64,000 bases of DNA from Folioceros fuciformis (GCA_049999805.1 JBNGIO010006289.1:1-64000); one strand, 5' to 3'. Counted from the first letter of the stretch, positions 1-12,680 are shown. The notes: generated by a model not told the origin, from the letters alone. A program made the numbers and translations.

Positions 1-331
1 AGCTATGTACATATAGCACTGCCCGGGCGGCCGGGTCCCAACATCTAGCACAAAAAAGAAAGGCCAGCAACAAATATCTTGTAATTGAATACTTCAACAA
101 ACATGTATGTAATGTAATGTATGTATATATATAATATAATGCACAGACTACAAGTTATCCGTGCGCCCCACCGCGCCGGAGCGGGGGGAAGGTCCCAACG
201 GATTTAATTAAGTCCAGGCTCACGACCGCCGCTTGCCTCTATTGGATTTAATGTTTGCTGTCTCTTAGGCCTCCCTCGTTCGTTCACTGTCGGGCCTGGG
301 CCCGGCTCTGCTCCTGCTCCTTCTCCTGCTC
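1..331. other. Downstream flank, no gene seen
   Basis: The left window edge up to the stop codon of the strictosidine-synthase-like gene. It is AT-rich around 60-150 and probably contains the 3' UTR of that minus-strand gene. I see no coding or RNA gene in it. Confidence 0.5.
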
Positions 332-2238
332 CTAGTCCTGCCACACGTGACGTAGGTCCAGGGTCGCGATCTGGTGGTGCACCACGGACCCCATCCACAG
401 CACCCCGTTCCGTTCCTGGACCTCGCTCAGGGTCTGCACCGCCGTTCCGTTGCGGTCCTCCAGGACCCGCACCACTTGGCCCTGCCTGTCCACCAGTGCC
501 GCCAGGGCCTTCAGCGGCTTCGGCTGGTACAGCCGGACGGTGTATCGGAGCGGCAGTGGCAGTAGGAAGAGCAGGCTCCTCGTCCAGGGGTTGCGGCTGC
601 ACAGCTCGTGGATCCATGTCCGGGGCCCGTTCATGGCTACCCAGAAGTCCCCCGAGCTCGTCCTCCGGATGTTGTCCGGGTACCCCATCAGGTCCTTGAA
701 CACCTCCGTCGTGCCGGTGCGCGGGCCTTTCAGCCATAGCCGAAGTATCCTGCATCATGAAAATTTGCAACACTCTTGCGGATGTCACAACCTGCATCAA
801 GGACGGGCAGGGAGGGGCCATGCCGTGCCATATCCTGGCCCCTGTGTGCGGTGCGCGCAAAGAGGAATAGGGGAGGGGAAAAAGAAAGCAAGACACTCGT
901 ACCGAAAATTCGTGGTCTCCGTGACCAGCAGGAACGAGGCGTCTTGGGAGATGGCAACGCCGTTGGGGAAATTCAGGCCGGAGAGCACCACCTCCGTGTG
1001 CTTGGACCCCGGGTCGTATCGCAGAAGCCGCCCGCTGGCTTCCCCTTCCAGAATCGACAAGAAGTACTGCCTGCGATTTGTGCCAATCCTGAGCTCGTCA
1101 ATGCATGCATGTATCCGGAACATTGCCAGATCTTGGAAACATGAAACTTTGCGTGCAAGCCAGGTGGATAGGCAGATATGGATGGAGAGGAGAGGCGAGG
1201 AGAGGAGAGCAGAGGAGGGGAGAGCACGCTGCCCGACCTCGGATGGGGTCAGGACCTTCGCACACTCTTCTACGACGTACGTACTATGTACAATGCTTTG
1301 CTGCTACCAGCTACCTCTGTGCGGCATGAAAAGGCGTGAAATCCTTGTTCATTCGTTGCCTTACCGTCGAGTCCAGCGCGTGCTGCTGTCGGTGAAGAAA
1401 ATGGAGCCGTTGGGATGAATGTCCAAGTCGTTGGTGAACTTGAGGGGCTGGCCATCCGCCTCGTTTGTCAAAAGCCGTGCTTGCCCGCCCTCTGCTCCCA
1501 CGCTGTGAAGCCCGAAGTAGGCGTCGGCGATGTAGAGCTGGCCATCGCGTCCCGCGTGCGTGTCGAACCTCAGGCCCAGCGGCCGCCCGCATTTGTGCTC
1601 AGTTGCCAACCGTGCCCTCTCCGTCTTCTTTGTCAAGTTGGTTGTGCAAGCCACTTCCCTGCAACTTGCAATTGTGCCTTCACGTCACCGTGACTACCTC
1701 TCATGCATGACATTACGTGCCATGCAGCTTTGTCCAACAATTCTCATCATCAATTCATTCATTACCAGGTGGGAGAGATGATAGCAAACGTCTCCCATTT
1801 CCCATCCTTCCACCGGATCACTCTCCCATCTGCAACACCAGTGTAAGGGCCCACGCCATCGTGGTCGAACTCCACGCTCTCAGGCCCCCAAGCAGAATTT
1901 CCGTTCCCCGAACCGAACGGGATGTCGGCTTTGCTCAGGCTGCTGCCACCAACGTCTTGTGGCCATGTCGCGGCCACTTCATGGATTCGACCGATGGGGT
2001 GCTGCTTGGGCGTGAAATCGAAGCCCGCCAGTGGCCCCAGGGTGTCCAGCTTCACCAGCAGAGCCACCACCAACATCGACGCCGCACAAACGATGTGCGG
2101 ATGCAGTTTCGCTGCAGGCAGTACCGGAACAGAATACACATGCCTCTGACTCACCCGCCGCCATGACTTCCACCGAGATCTCACCGCTTGCTGCAAGCTC
2201 CCTGCGGTGCCTGTCAGCAGGTGGATCCATCCCCCCAT
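332..2238 (-). CDS. Strictosidine-synthase-like (APMAP-type) membrane-anchored protein
   Basis: Four exons on the minus strand: 1766-2238, 1365-1658, 903-1070 and 332-749. They join in phase to about 450 residues. A hydrophobic anchor lies near residues 48-66, followed by a six-bladed propeller of the strictosidine synthase-like family. Family landmarks are CGRPLGLRFD (exon 2), FFTDSSTR, EGEASGRLLRYDP (exons 2-3), FPNGVA, WLKGPRTGT and GYPDNIRR (exon 4). By family knowledge these plant proteins resemble animal APMAP and are probably lumenal esterase/lactonase-like enzymes; few make alkaloids, and the substrate here is unknown. Intron 2 contains a purine-rich GGAGA stretch near 1183-1226. The ATG at 2238 is the first in frame and leaves a basic N-terminal tail before the anchor; a later in-frame ATG at the anchor is possible. 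Confidence 0.88.
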
Positions 2239-2776
2239 CTTACGGGCGCTGCGCCGAGAAAACAGCTCCCAAAATTGTCAAGCTGGATTTTGCATCGCTT
2301 CAAGATCTCCTTCATGCCCGCTGCATGTGAGAAAGCAGGTTCGCCATGCTTTTAAACATCACAGTCCGGACGCTAGCATGCAGGTAGCCTTCGCCTTCCT
2401 CATGCAACTACTCGTCATCTTCTTGTGAATCACACATTGCCTTTTAGTTGTCCAAAAAGGTGGAAGATGAAAATTATTACACACCCACGCCCGACAGAAT
2501 TAGAGTCAGGCGCATGCCAAGGGCCACACGGTCTTCCATCCAGGACAAGAAAGCAGGGAAAGCTCGGAGTCGGAAGCTCGACGACAAACCCCACACTGGC
2601 TGCATGATGTATGGCCAGTACGATGATGTAAAGGGGTCAACAACCACTCCTCTTTCGCACAAATTATTGCACGGTCCTTGCAATGGCTAAAGAATCAGAG
2701 ACATGGTCTCATCTACACCTTATCGGGATACATACAAACAGCTCCAATCCGGGGAGTGTGAATGAATTGAACGCGG
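2239..2776. other. Intergenic spacer between two tandem minus-strand genes
   Basis: This spacer holds the upstream region of the strictosidine-synthase-like gene and the 3' flank of the RING-CH gene. Short open frames here have no recognisable domain. No clear promoter motif was identified. Confidence 0.5.
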
Positions 2777-5700
2777 CTATGCCTGCCTCGCGTCCGACAA
2801 AGGATCCCCAATTGGCAGCATCAGAGTGGAGGGGTTTTCCACGTCATGGGCCGACTGGCTCGATTCATCGTGCACCCTACGCGCTTGCTCAGTGGCTGCA
2901 GACAAGGCCGCAGCTGCTGCTCTGGCGGCCCCTCTTCTGTGTCTCCAGTTCATGTACTCCAGGAAAAAAGCATTGATGCTCATCGCGATGCCAAACCCAG
3001 CAAATGATGATAGTAAAATGGACAACACAGCTTCAACATGAACCTGAACACGAATGAACCGACACCCACAGGAATATTTCCGTTAGAGTTTCCTTCGATG
3101 ATGCGGACGCTGGTCTCGTAGGGTATAAACTCAAAAGAAATCATTTTCAGCTCGACTACTAGCCAGCGTCACGTCATATAAATCCAAGCTGTACATACCA
3201 GTGAGTAAAACAAGTGCGCAAATAGAATCACCAGTATAAACTGAAAGGCTGCATACAGCCATACATATCGCTTGCTCACTGCACATCCAGCACATGATCG
3301 TGAGAATTTCACACCCAACACCAACGCGGACATGCACTTCGCTTTTCTATCCAACACGTACATGTTATTGACACAAGTTTTTTTATTTATGATTTAGCAT
3401 TGGATACGTGAATAGTCTTATTTTCTGGCTTGATCAACTTCCCCCAGATGCCACTCAGATCAAAATCACACGTTCTTCTCATTTACCACTCCAGCTATCA
3501 ATCATGAGAGATTCGAAACAGCCATCACATACAAAACACCTGGACAGCACACAACATATTCATTGGTGATTTGCATCCATGAGCTGGAAAATTTACCGTG
3601 TCGGTTCAAACCTTACCAAGCGGTGACGCTGTTACTGGGCCCTTACCAAGAGTTGAAGCAGTGACAGAGGCCAGCAAGCCAAGCACACAAGCAAATGGCA
3701 GCGCGATCACTAGAGCGCTGGATCCCATGTGCATGACCTGTGCCATTTCACACGCAAGAGACGTCTTGAATGATTCCCAGCCACGATGCCAGCCTAGACA
3801 GAACAGTATTTACTGCATTCCAGGACCATCATGACTGACCGGTCAATTATGTAAAAGCGACGACGGCTTTGAAATACGTACCAACAACTGCTCCAGGAAG
3901 CAAAAGTAAGCAAGCATGCTTATCATGACTAAAACAGGAACGTCTTGCCACACCCTGCAATCCAGGATGAAACCGTAAACGTCAGTCAAACGCCAGAAAC
4001 GAAATTTGTGGCCTGTCAGATGAGCAAGGAAATTTATCCCTAGAGACAACAACGATTACTGTGAGCTTTACGACTGGAAGCATACCTCCTTAAGTCCTCC
4101 TGTGGTGCACCTCTCCTGTTCCCAAGTCGATTATGTCCCATTCTCATCAAAGTCACAGGTAGATTTCGTACTACTTGGCCACATACCTCACACGTGTGAT
4201 TGCCCTTTATGCTGAACCACTTAATCGCACATTCTTCATGAGCAAGTGCAAGTTCCCCCTTGCAACTGCATTCCATCTTCAAAGTCTCGCCACCCTCAGC
4301 GAGCTCTACCAGACATATCCTACATACAGCTTCATCTTCGGAAATTTCTTCACTCTTCTGCTCACCTGTTCATAACCATCTCCAGAAGTAAGCAGGCAGT
4401 CCAAGCATAGAGGTGTAACATGAGATGTGCGATTCCAGAGACCAAATAGCAACTCTTTGCGAATCAAACTGTGTGCACGACCTTACATTTCAGGATCATG
4501 CTGACCAAATTATGCCTTGCAAACAAGAATATCATACCTGCCTCCACATCTCCACCAGCTTGAACAATATCAGGTGTTGTAGTGCCCTCCTCAGCCTCAT
4601 GTTCAACAGGTCGTCTAGTTGGTCTCATGAGCATTACACCTCCTTGAGCCTCTCCTCTTCTCAAGCTAGAAACCTCATGTAAAGGAACCGATTGAGATCT
4701 TACTATGCTGCTCGTCTTCCTAAGTAACATCTGTGACAAACAAAGACGTACTCGGAAGGACGAACACAGGAGCCCGCAAAGGCCGCAATCTCATACCTCA
4801 GAAGCATACGAACGTGCCACACAGCTAAGGTACACAACATGCGCGGCATAAGTGAAGCACGAAAACGCAATGAGTACGCACATCAGACGACGTATCCTCA
4901 ACCGAAGAATCCTGTTGCTTAGCCTGTGAAGTAGAGGCATCATGTTCAGATAACAGAACACTCGGCAGAGGCATAGAGGACGTCCTTTTGGTTGAAAGCG
5001 AAATCCAATTCTTCGGCATAGAAGGAACATTAGCACTTGGCGACTTCGAACCTGCTACAACATACAAAGGGGACTTCGGGGGTGTGACGGACGGGGACCG
5101 CCTGACTGGAAGTGCGTCCTGGACAGAAGTCCTAGACCTTGGACGGGGAAGAAGCCCCTTGGTGGACGACTTCCCATTCTTCGTCGATCCGGACGGTGGT
5201 GGCATGTTCACCCTAAATGTTTCCAGTTCCACGTCACGGCCGCCAAGCTCAACAGCATTGGAGGTATATCTGTCCCTCTCCCCCGGGTCATCACCCTGAC
5301 CTGTACTACAAGCGGGCTGCTCCTCAGCCTGCACGCAATAAATACAATCACCTGATTCAAACTTCATGACACGAAGGACATCACGCATTCAACCCTGAAA
5401 ATTGCAACGACAGGCAATCGAGCCTTCAATCCTCAGAAGTGCAACGACAGGCAATCGAGCCTTCAATCCTCAGAAGTGCAACGACAAGAAAATCCGGCAA
5501 AGGCAGTCAATGCGTCAGTCCGGGAATAACCAGACAGCGAATTGCTTTCACGTCACAAAAGATACTCCAATCCCTCCAACCTCGAAAATCGAAACGGACA
5601 ACGAACCAGCAAACAAAAGTTCCTCATCTCACCCCGACAAATTCACACACGAAGCAGCACAGAACAGAACTAAGCAAGTGATACGTTGTCCTGCGTACCC

Positions 5701-5869
5701 CGGAAAAGGACGGTCCCGCAGCCCCCGACTGGGATGCGACGCCACCAACCTTGCCGTCCTCTGCGCGTTCATCGGAAACCAATCCATGAGTCTCCGTGCT
5801 GGCCTCCGGCACGACGACAGCGCCTGCCTCCTCACCTACCGCCACCACCCTGGGCTGCTCCGATGCCAT
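2777..5869 (-). CDS. RING-CH (RINGv/MARCH-type) membrane E3 ubiquitin ligase
   Basis: Eight exons join in phase to 533 residues: 5699-5869, 4882-5328, 4538-4730, 4086-4365, 3882-3954, 3647-3737, 3199-3278 and 2777-3043. The N-terminal half is a Ser/Pro-rich disordered region. A C4HC3 RING-CH finger starts near residue 284 ([12 protein letters not shown], then [14 protein letters not shown], then HTCEVC). Four hydrophobic segments follow: [20 protein letters not shown], the [15 protein letters not shown] region, the [19 protein letters not shown] region, and the [17 protein letters not shown] region. This is the standard order of a plant RINGv family in which the finger recruits an E2 and the membrane part places the ligase on an endomembrane. 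Target proteins cannot be read from sequence. The Met at 5869 opens an acidic N-terminus and is the first in frame. Confidence 0.9.
5405..5481. repeat. 37-bp tandem duplication in an intron
   Basis: Inside intron 1 of the RING-CH gene, a unit of about 37 bp (core CGACAGGCAATCGAGCC followed by TTCAATCCTCAGAAGTGCAA) occurs twice head to tail, with a third partial copy. It lies just upstream, in gene direction, of the exon 2 acceptor region. Confidence 0.75.
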
Positions 5870-7473
5870 ATTGTCCCAGCTCCTAAACCTACCGACAGCA
5901 TCAGTAAGGTTCCCTCAGTCCACCTCGGTGGAATGCCCAAACCCCGACACTCGAAACGACGAGCCGGGCAGCCCGAGCCCCATGCCCAATGCTGCAGCTG
6001 CAACTCCACTTCACCTCCCGCCAGAAAGAGAATGATCAGTGCACAGTCCAGACGCGCACTCGCAGCGATGCCGTAATTGAAGAGAGCGCGATATCCTGGC
6101 AGCCGACTCCGCAGGTGGCGAGCTACGGCGTGCGGGGTGGAGGAAGCGACAGGCGTCTCGGTTTGGCCACGCTCCTTGCTATCTGCAGCGGCCTCCTGTT
6201 ACCGCCCCATGGTGTCCTGGCTGCGAATATGTTTTTTATCGCTCACTTCCGGACTGGAAACTGGGAGCCGCTGCTTCGGAATTGCGGGCCAGTTCCTTTC
6301 TGTCTTCTGCCAAACCAGACGCCTGCCGGCGACAAGTGGCCGCCTCGCCTCCTTGTGGCTACGTGTCCGCCTCGCGCGACACCTCATTCTGCCTCGCGGT
6401 TTCCCTTACTGCGTCACCGCACCAACCACTGCGCGCTCATAGGTCATGGATCGGGATCACATGCACGACCCGGGAAACGCCTGTACAGCCACTGTGGCAT
6501 CCATATCTTTCCATATGCTCGGGCCTAGAACTAGACCCAGCAGCTGGATATGATAATACACGGATCATCTGTACAAAAAGCCAGAATGCTTTGGAAATGC
6601 GTAAGCAGGCAGTTGCAGTTATCCAACGCTACACAATATCCGACAGTCCTGTTTGACCAAACACCCGGGAGAGCAGCTGCCTGCTTGTCTTATACAGAAA
6701 CAAGTGCTTGCAACACAGCAGGCCTGCAGAAGGCAAGCAAGGGTGACTTGGTTGGCCAGGCCGCTCGGGCCTTGTGCTCCACTGTGCTTACACAACGAGC
6801 GACTCGTGTCCCCGCCCTTTGCTGTGCATGCCCAGGCTCCAGCAGTTAAAGCGGTCCCGGTCACCACGTCCGTTGTGGAGCCCAGCCGTCAAAAACGCTG
6901 GCGTGCTCGTTACACTCTGCCACATTTTGCATTCACGGTCTACCAGGCACTTGCTCAACGCTACATTGCGCAGCAGACGCATTCTGGATTGGACATCGGG
7001 AGATGGGGCGCATGGAAATGGGGCATGGAAGGGTGGAGAGGTGTGCGGCGTGTGGAAAGCTCATGGAATGGGACAGAGAAGCTGGAGATGGGCACCCTCC
7101 CTTTGTTTTCCGTATGAAATTCGTCCGAAGCCGCCGCGCTCTTTACAAGAATGGTGTACACCTAGGTGCTCTTGTGGAGATTGCAAGGCGGCTCTTTAAG
7201 ACCTCACGGGGTAGACACACCCGTCCGTTATACTAATGCCCGCAGATGCAAATTGCACTCAAATAGCCAGCGCAGCCAGCTTTGCAAGGAACATGTCCAC
7301 TCCTGTGGACCATCACATGTTCATCATCTTATCGGCCATATTTCAGTTTCCAAATCAAAACCAAGGAAGGATGCGTGATGTTTCGGTTCACCTGCAACTT
7401 AGGTTATTTCCGGCATGCCTGTCGTCAGCTATAATCGTCCTACTAAAGAAAATTCAAAGGAACTTGGAAACCG
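5870..7473. other. Intergenic region, no gene recognised
   Basis: About 1.6 kb between the RING-CH start codon and the last exon of the acidic repeat protein. It must hold the RING-CH promoter and the 3' UTR of the other gene. Several open frames of 100-180 codons exist on the plus strand, but none shows a recognisable domain or codon pattern, so I do not call a gene. Confidence 0.5.
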
Positions 7474-10400
7474 TCAACCGTTGAGCTGGGCGCGGGACGA
7501 GGAGCACAACTGCATGAAAAAGAGGAACAGGTTTCGGAAGAAATCGGCGGGACTTGTTGCAGAAGGCTGAGAGAGAGTTTTTATTTGCTCCTGCAGACGC
7601 ACATGCTCTAGCATGTAAGAATTCTCACACCCGCAGCGATCAAAACTGGGTAATGTAAAGCAATGTGTCGGAAGTATCTCACCTGAGGGCGGCTTTCCAG
7701 CGACTGAGTAGGTACTGGTACTTCTATGTCAGAAGCAGATGGAGGAGATGGATCCTCTGCGTTCACAGGCGTTCCACGGCCCAACACACCTGTCGGCAAG
7801 AAGTCACGGCTTGTTTGTGATCCAAGGGCCGGTGTGCTTTCCAACAGGGTAACTTCGTAGTCTTCAAATTTGTTCCCTGCTCCTGAGTCACGTTCGTCCA
7901 GCTTGTTCAGCTCCTCTCCCTCATCAACCGCTCCTTTCGTCAGTTGAACGACGCTGGAGATGACGGTTCCAACAGGAGCGAGCGCGACGGACTGCTCGAG
8001 ATCTGCCTCCAAGACGGATGCTGAATTGTCACCTAACACCGTCTTGACTGCCTCCGAATCCGGAACTTGAGCAACCCTCACAGCTTCATCTCCGAGAACT
8101 TTGGATTGTAGACCAGGAGCTGAACTTTTTGTTTGGAGACCAGCGGCTGTGCCAGTGTTTTGGTCTTCGAGCTTTAGCGAGCCTTCAGCACCAACAACTG
8201 GCTGGAGATCAGGTTCCGCACTCCTTCCTGTTACGATACTGATGTCCCTAGAGACAACTGGGCTTTCCTCGGCCACACTAGAGCTTTGGCCATCTGTTTG
8301 GAAAGCCTCGGTAGATGGCAAAACTGCAAACTCGGCCTTCCCCTCCCCGATGGAAGTCACGTGATTGTCATCCCGTGGTGCGCTATCGTGAGCCCCTTCA
8401 CTTGACACTGATGTAACGCCTCCATACTTTTCACCATCTTCTGTTTCGCCGTTTGCTACACCGAAGTCAGAAGCAGATGCAACTTCTGCTTCTCTTTCAA
8501 GCTCCACTTTCTCGGCAGCCCCATCCGACCTGCTTATTGGAGTTGGTGTGTCTTCAACACTCCCATCCTTTTCAACAATGGTCCAGGAATCTTCCTTGGT
8601 TTCACCACAGGGTGCTTCCAGGACAAGCTCTTCCGGAACAGTTTGAATTTGAGGTGGCTCAGGACTATTGCCGCCGGCAAGGAGAGCAAGATCCCGAGAT
8701 TCACCGACTGCAGCATGCGCCCCGGAAGCAGATACATCCTGTACTTCATTGCCTAACTCTGACACCTCAGGTGTCTCATCCAAGCTGCTTTTGGTGTTTA
8801 GTGATGCTTCTACAGTCCCCACCCTTACATCCAGTTCTTCAGAAGTCTCTTCCCTGATTTCCACAGGCAACGTTTCGGGCTCCTCAGCAACAGTCGCAGG
8901 ACTACTGTCAGAAAGGACACCATGATCCTGCCGTGCTGGTCCACCATTCGCCACACTGGCCTCAGAGGAAGATGCATCTTGGATTTCATTTTCTTGCTCC
9001 ACCTTGTCGGAAGTCCCATCCAACCTCGTTTCGGCGACTGGCGGTTCCTTGAGGGTCATCGAGCTGGCATCAGTTTCTCCACTAGTCTCTTCCTTGGTCT
9101 CCTCAGACAACCTTAGAGGCTCCTCCTGGACAGTCTCCGGACCACTGCTAGAAAGGAGAGGACGATCCTCAAGTGCTGGTTCACCGTCTGCAGCACTGAC
9201 CTCAGAAGCAAATGCATCTTGAACTTCATACTCTTGCTCTAACTCCTCGGAAGTTTCATCCAACCTGCTTTCGGGTATTTGTGAGTCTTCCACAGTTTGC
9301 ACGTTCGATTCAATTTCTTTTGACGTCTCCTCCCTGATTCTGTCAGACGACGTTTGAGGCTCCTCCGCGGCAATCTCAAGACTGCCATCGGAAAGGACAG
9401 CAGGATCCTTAAGTGCTGGTTCTGCGTCTTCACCACTGGCCTCGGGAGCTGGAGCATCTTGAAGTTCATGTTGCCGCTCAATGTTGTCTGAAGCCTCATC
9501 CAACCTGCTTTCGGGGACTGGCGTTTCTTCGAGAGTTTCAGCGCTTAATTCCAGAACTTCAGTCGTCTCTTCCTTGGTGTCCTCAGAGAACGTTTCAGGC
9601 TCCTCCAGAACAGTCTCAGGAATGCTGTCAGAAACTATTGCACGATCCTGAACTGCTGGTTCACCCTCCGCAGCACCGGCCTCAGAAGTAGGTGCATCTT
9701 GAACTTCATCATGTTGTTGCTCCAATTTCTCCGAAGCTCCATCCAAACTGCTTTCGGAAGCTGGTGATTCTTCTACAGACCTCACGCTTGAATCAGCGTC
9801 TCCTGAAGTCTCTTCTTTGGTGTCAGACGGCGTCTGAGATTCCTCCGCGGCAGTCTCAGGACTAGTCTCAGAAAGGGCAGCAGCCTCCTCAAGGGCTGGT
9901 GCACCCTCTGAAACACTGGCCTCAGGGTCCTCAACATCTTGACCTTCATTTTGCTGTTCTAGGTTCCCGGAATGCTCATTCAGCCCCAGCCCGCTTTCGG
10001 GAACTGGTGTCTCTTCCACGGTTCTCACGCTTAAATCAAATTCTCTTGTCCTCTCTTCCTTGGTCTCATCAGACGACGCCTCAGTCTCTTCCGGAACAAT
10101 CTCAGGGCTACTGTCAGAACCGACGGCAGGGTCTTGAGATGCTGGTTCAATCCCTGCAGTACTCGCCTCAGAAGCAGCAACATCTTCAACCGCATCCTGT
10201 CGTTCTAACGTCTCGGAAGCCTCGTCCAACCCAGTAATGGGAAGTTCTGGAGATTCATCAGACACGTCCACGTCAGTTGCTCGCGTAGTCTCTCCCGTGG
10301 TCTCACCAAACGACGCTTCGGACTCCTCGGGGACAGCCTCGGGACTACTGGCGGCAAGGTCAGCAGGATCCTGAACGGCTGCCTCGCCGTCTGCACCACT

Positions 10401-11550
10401 GCTCACGCCCTCGACCTCCTCAGAAGGAGAAGAAGCCACAGGTTCCTGTACACTCCTGTCCACGGGGGAATTGCCCTCACCAACAACAGCTTCATCCTGC
10501 ACCTGTTCGCGTTCAGCCTCTGCAGTGCTGGCCTGCTCAGACGGAGTACCTTCATCCTGCACGAGTTCGTCCACGTCAATCGCTCGCTTAGTCTCTTCCT
10601 TTGCCTCGTCAGACGAAGGTTCAGGCTCCTCGGGTACAGCCTCAACAATACTGTCGGCAACGTCAGGAGGATCCTGGATGTCTGCTTCGCCCTCTGCAAC
10701 GATGCTCACGCCCTCGACTTCCTCCGAAGGAAAAGTAGCCACAGGTTCCTGGACACTGCTGTCCTCGAGGGAATTGCTCTCACCAACATCAGCTTCATCC
10801 TGCTCTCTTTCAACCTCTGTACCACCGGCGTGCTCAGAAGCAGTAGCTTCATCCTGCACTCGTTCGTCCACATCAGTTGATGGCGTAGTCTCATCCTTCT
10901 TTGTCTCATCAGACGAGGCTTCAGGCACGTCGTGGACAGCCTCAGGGCGACTATCGCCAAGGTCAGCAGGATCCTGAATGGCTGCTTCACTCTCAGCATT
11001 ACTGTCGGCAAGATCAGGAGGATCCTGGACGTCTGCTTCACCCTCTGCAACGCTTCTCACGTGCTCGACTTCCTCCGAGGGAAATGTGGCCACAGGTTCC
11101 TGGACACTGCTGTCCTCGGGGGAATTGCTATCACCAACAGCAGATTCATCCTGGTCTTTTTCAGCCTCTGTACCACTGGCCTGCTCAGAAGTAGTAGCAA
11201 GCTCTCCCTCCTTGCCTTCGACCGAGGGACTGGTTTCAGATACGAAAACTGTCTCTCCTGCAGCCGTCACCTCCTCAGTATCGACGTCACCAGTATCCTC
11301 CACAACGCGTTCTTCAACCGGAGCGCTGTCCTGGAATGGGCTTCCTTCCTCCAACCGATCAGTACTAGATGGAACCGCATCTTGAGTCCGAGAAATGTCT
11401 GCACTCTCCTCCTGCAAAAACTCGAGCAAATCAGTCACCTCACAGCCGATCCCTGCACGAGAAACCAAAGTCCAGCAACACGGGGAGCTTGCAAATGAGA
11501 GTACACGCACGTACCTCTAGGACCACGGAGTCGTCCTCCACGTCGGCCAT
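7474..11550 (-). CDS. Large acidic, repeat-built disordered protein of unknown function
   Basis: Proposed exons are 11515-11550, 7683-11411 and 7474-7590, giving about 1293 residues; all three joins are phase 0. The first exon encodes MADVEDDSVVLE. The giant middle exon is an open frame of over 1200 codons, dominated by Glu, Asp, Ser, Thr, Pro, Ala and Val, with almost no aromatic residues and no predicted fold. It consists of degenerate tandem repeats: about three N-proximal copies of a roughly 100-residue unit (cores SVQEPVATFPSEEVE and EADVQDP), then about eight copies of a roughly 80-residue unit (cores SSDETKEET, ETPVPESRLDE and LEQQ). The last short exon encodes a hydrophobic tail containing PADFFRNLFLFFMQL. 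I do not recognise a family. The exon 2 start could be shifted to another acceptor at about 11456 with a different first exon. Function cannot be inferred beyond an acidic, extended polypeptide. Confidence 0.72.
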
Positions 11551-12641
11551 GCTCGCAAGGGTATCGGCCTCCAATTTCAAGGGCCTGGGACTGTTGCCAG
11601 GGCTACCGTACACCCTACACGGCCACAGAACAGTTCATTCCCGCTCATCCACTAAAATGCGCGATCACAAAATGGCAGCTGACAGTCTCGCCCGCCCCTC
11701 TCCCCCCCGTACCCCGAAAAACTCACAAGCCCGCACAAAGCATCTATACCTGGGCTCTTCAATATCCTGATGCAACTTGATCCTGAGCAGAGTAACAAGC
11801 TGCCGGTCCTGCAAACCCAGAAAGACATCCCTCAGCCCCCGCCCCCCTCCAAGTCCCCAAAACCCCCAACACCCCCGCGCGTCACCACACGGGCTCACTC
11901 AGCTCAAATCCTCCCCCGTCTGCCCACCATCCGATCCAACACTCCCGGCTCCAGAAATGAAACGGCCCGATCCGGGCAGCAGCAACATACGAGGCGCAGA
12001 GAAGGAGCCCGCACCTGGAGCCCGTGTGTGTTGATCCCGAACTGGCGGCAGAACTGGAGCAACTCCTTCCGAGGTTTGTACTGCAGATTGTCGTGCATAC
12101 TCAAGATCCGGTTAAGAGCGGGAGAAGTGGGGGCCGTTTACGTGGCATTCGAAACAGCTCTTCTCCGGCCTCCATGAGCCGAAAGAAAATTACTGTGCGG
12201 CAGTGCGGGGATAGGAATCGCTGACCGGCGAGCCCTGGAAGGAGTACTAATTAAGGCAGTCCAGGCCAGGCCCAGGCCATGGTAATCCCGCACTTTCCAC
12301 AGAGATTACAATCCGCAGTTTTGCTGTTGCTCCAGCCGCTGCCGCGGGCCGCAACAAAAGCCGACCATCCCAGCGCTGAAGCATTCCGTTCATCCATTGC
12401 GGATCCGCGCACCAACCCCCGGAGCCTTAAAAAAATGAGCCCCACAGCTGGCCATGAAGGCCACACCTGGCGTCCGGCTCAAATCTTTGTCCCGAGGCGA
12501 GCCCGCTCACCGTCACCTCTCGGCTCTCTGGCCTGCTGCCAATCGGCACGTGGCTCACTCCACGACTCGCATTCGCCCGCCACCATGGCGATACTTACGA
12601 TATACACATCGATCTCGGTATCGCCACCTGGGCCGCATTGC

Positions 12642-12680
12642 TGTCATGGGCTCCTGGGTCCCCCGTGGGGGTCCCATGAC
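12642..12680. repeat. Short inverted repeat (potential hairpin)
   Basis: Arms GTCATGGG and CCCATGAC (8 bp, perfect) enclose an inner CCCCC-GT-GGGGG stem. No gene, T-run or attachment site adjoins it, so its role is unknown and chance origin is possible. Confidence 0.5.

Noticed and set aside
450-1418. Plus-strand open frame of 322 codons
   Set aside because: It is antisense to exons and introns of the strictosidine-synthase-like gene, whose conserved motifs and splice sites explain the sequence.
5402-6076. Plus-strand open frame of 224 codons
   Set aside because: It overlaps intron 1 and exon 1 of the RING-CH gene on the other strand, begins in the tandem duplication and shows no domain.
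5989-6528. Plus-strand open frame of 179 codons in the intergenic region
   Set aside because: No recognisable domain, hydrophobic pattern or splice context; other overlapping frames of similar length are present.
11770-12177. Pro-rich open frame on the plus strand
   Set aside because: C-rich composition explains the long frame. No motif, and it overlaps the presumed promoter of the acidic repeat protein.
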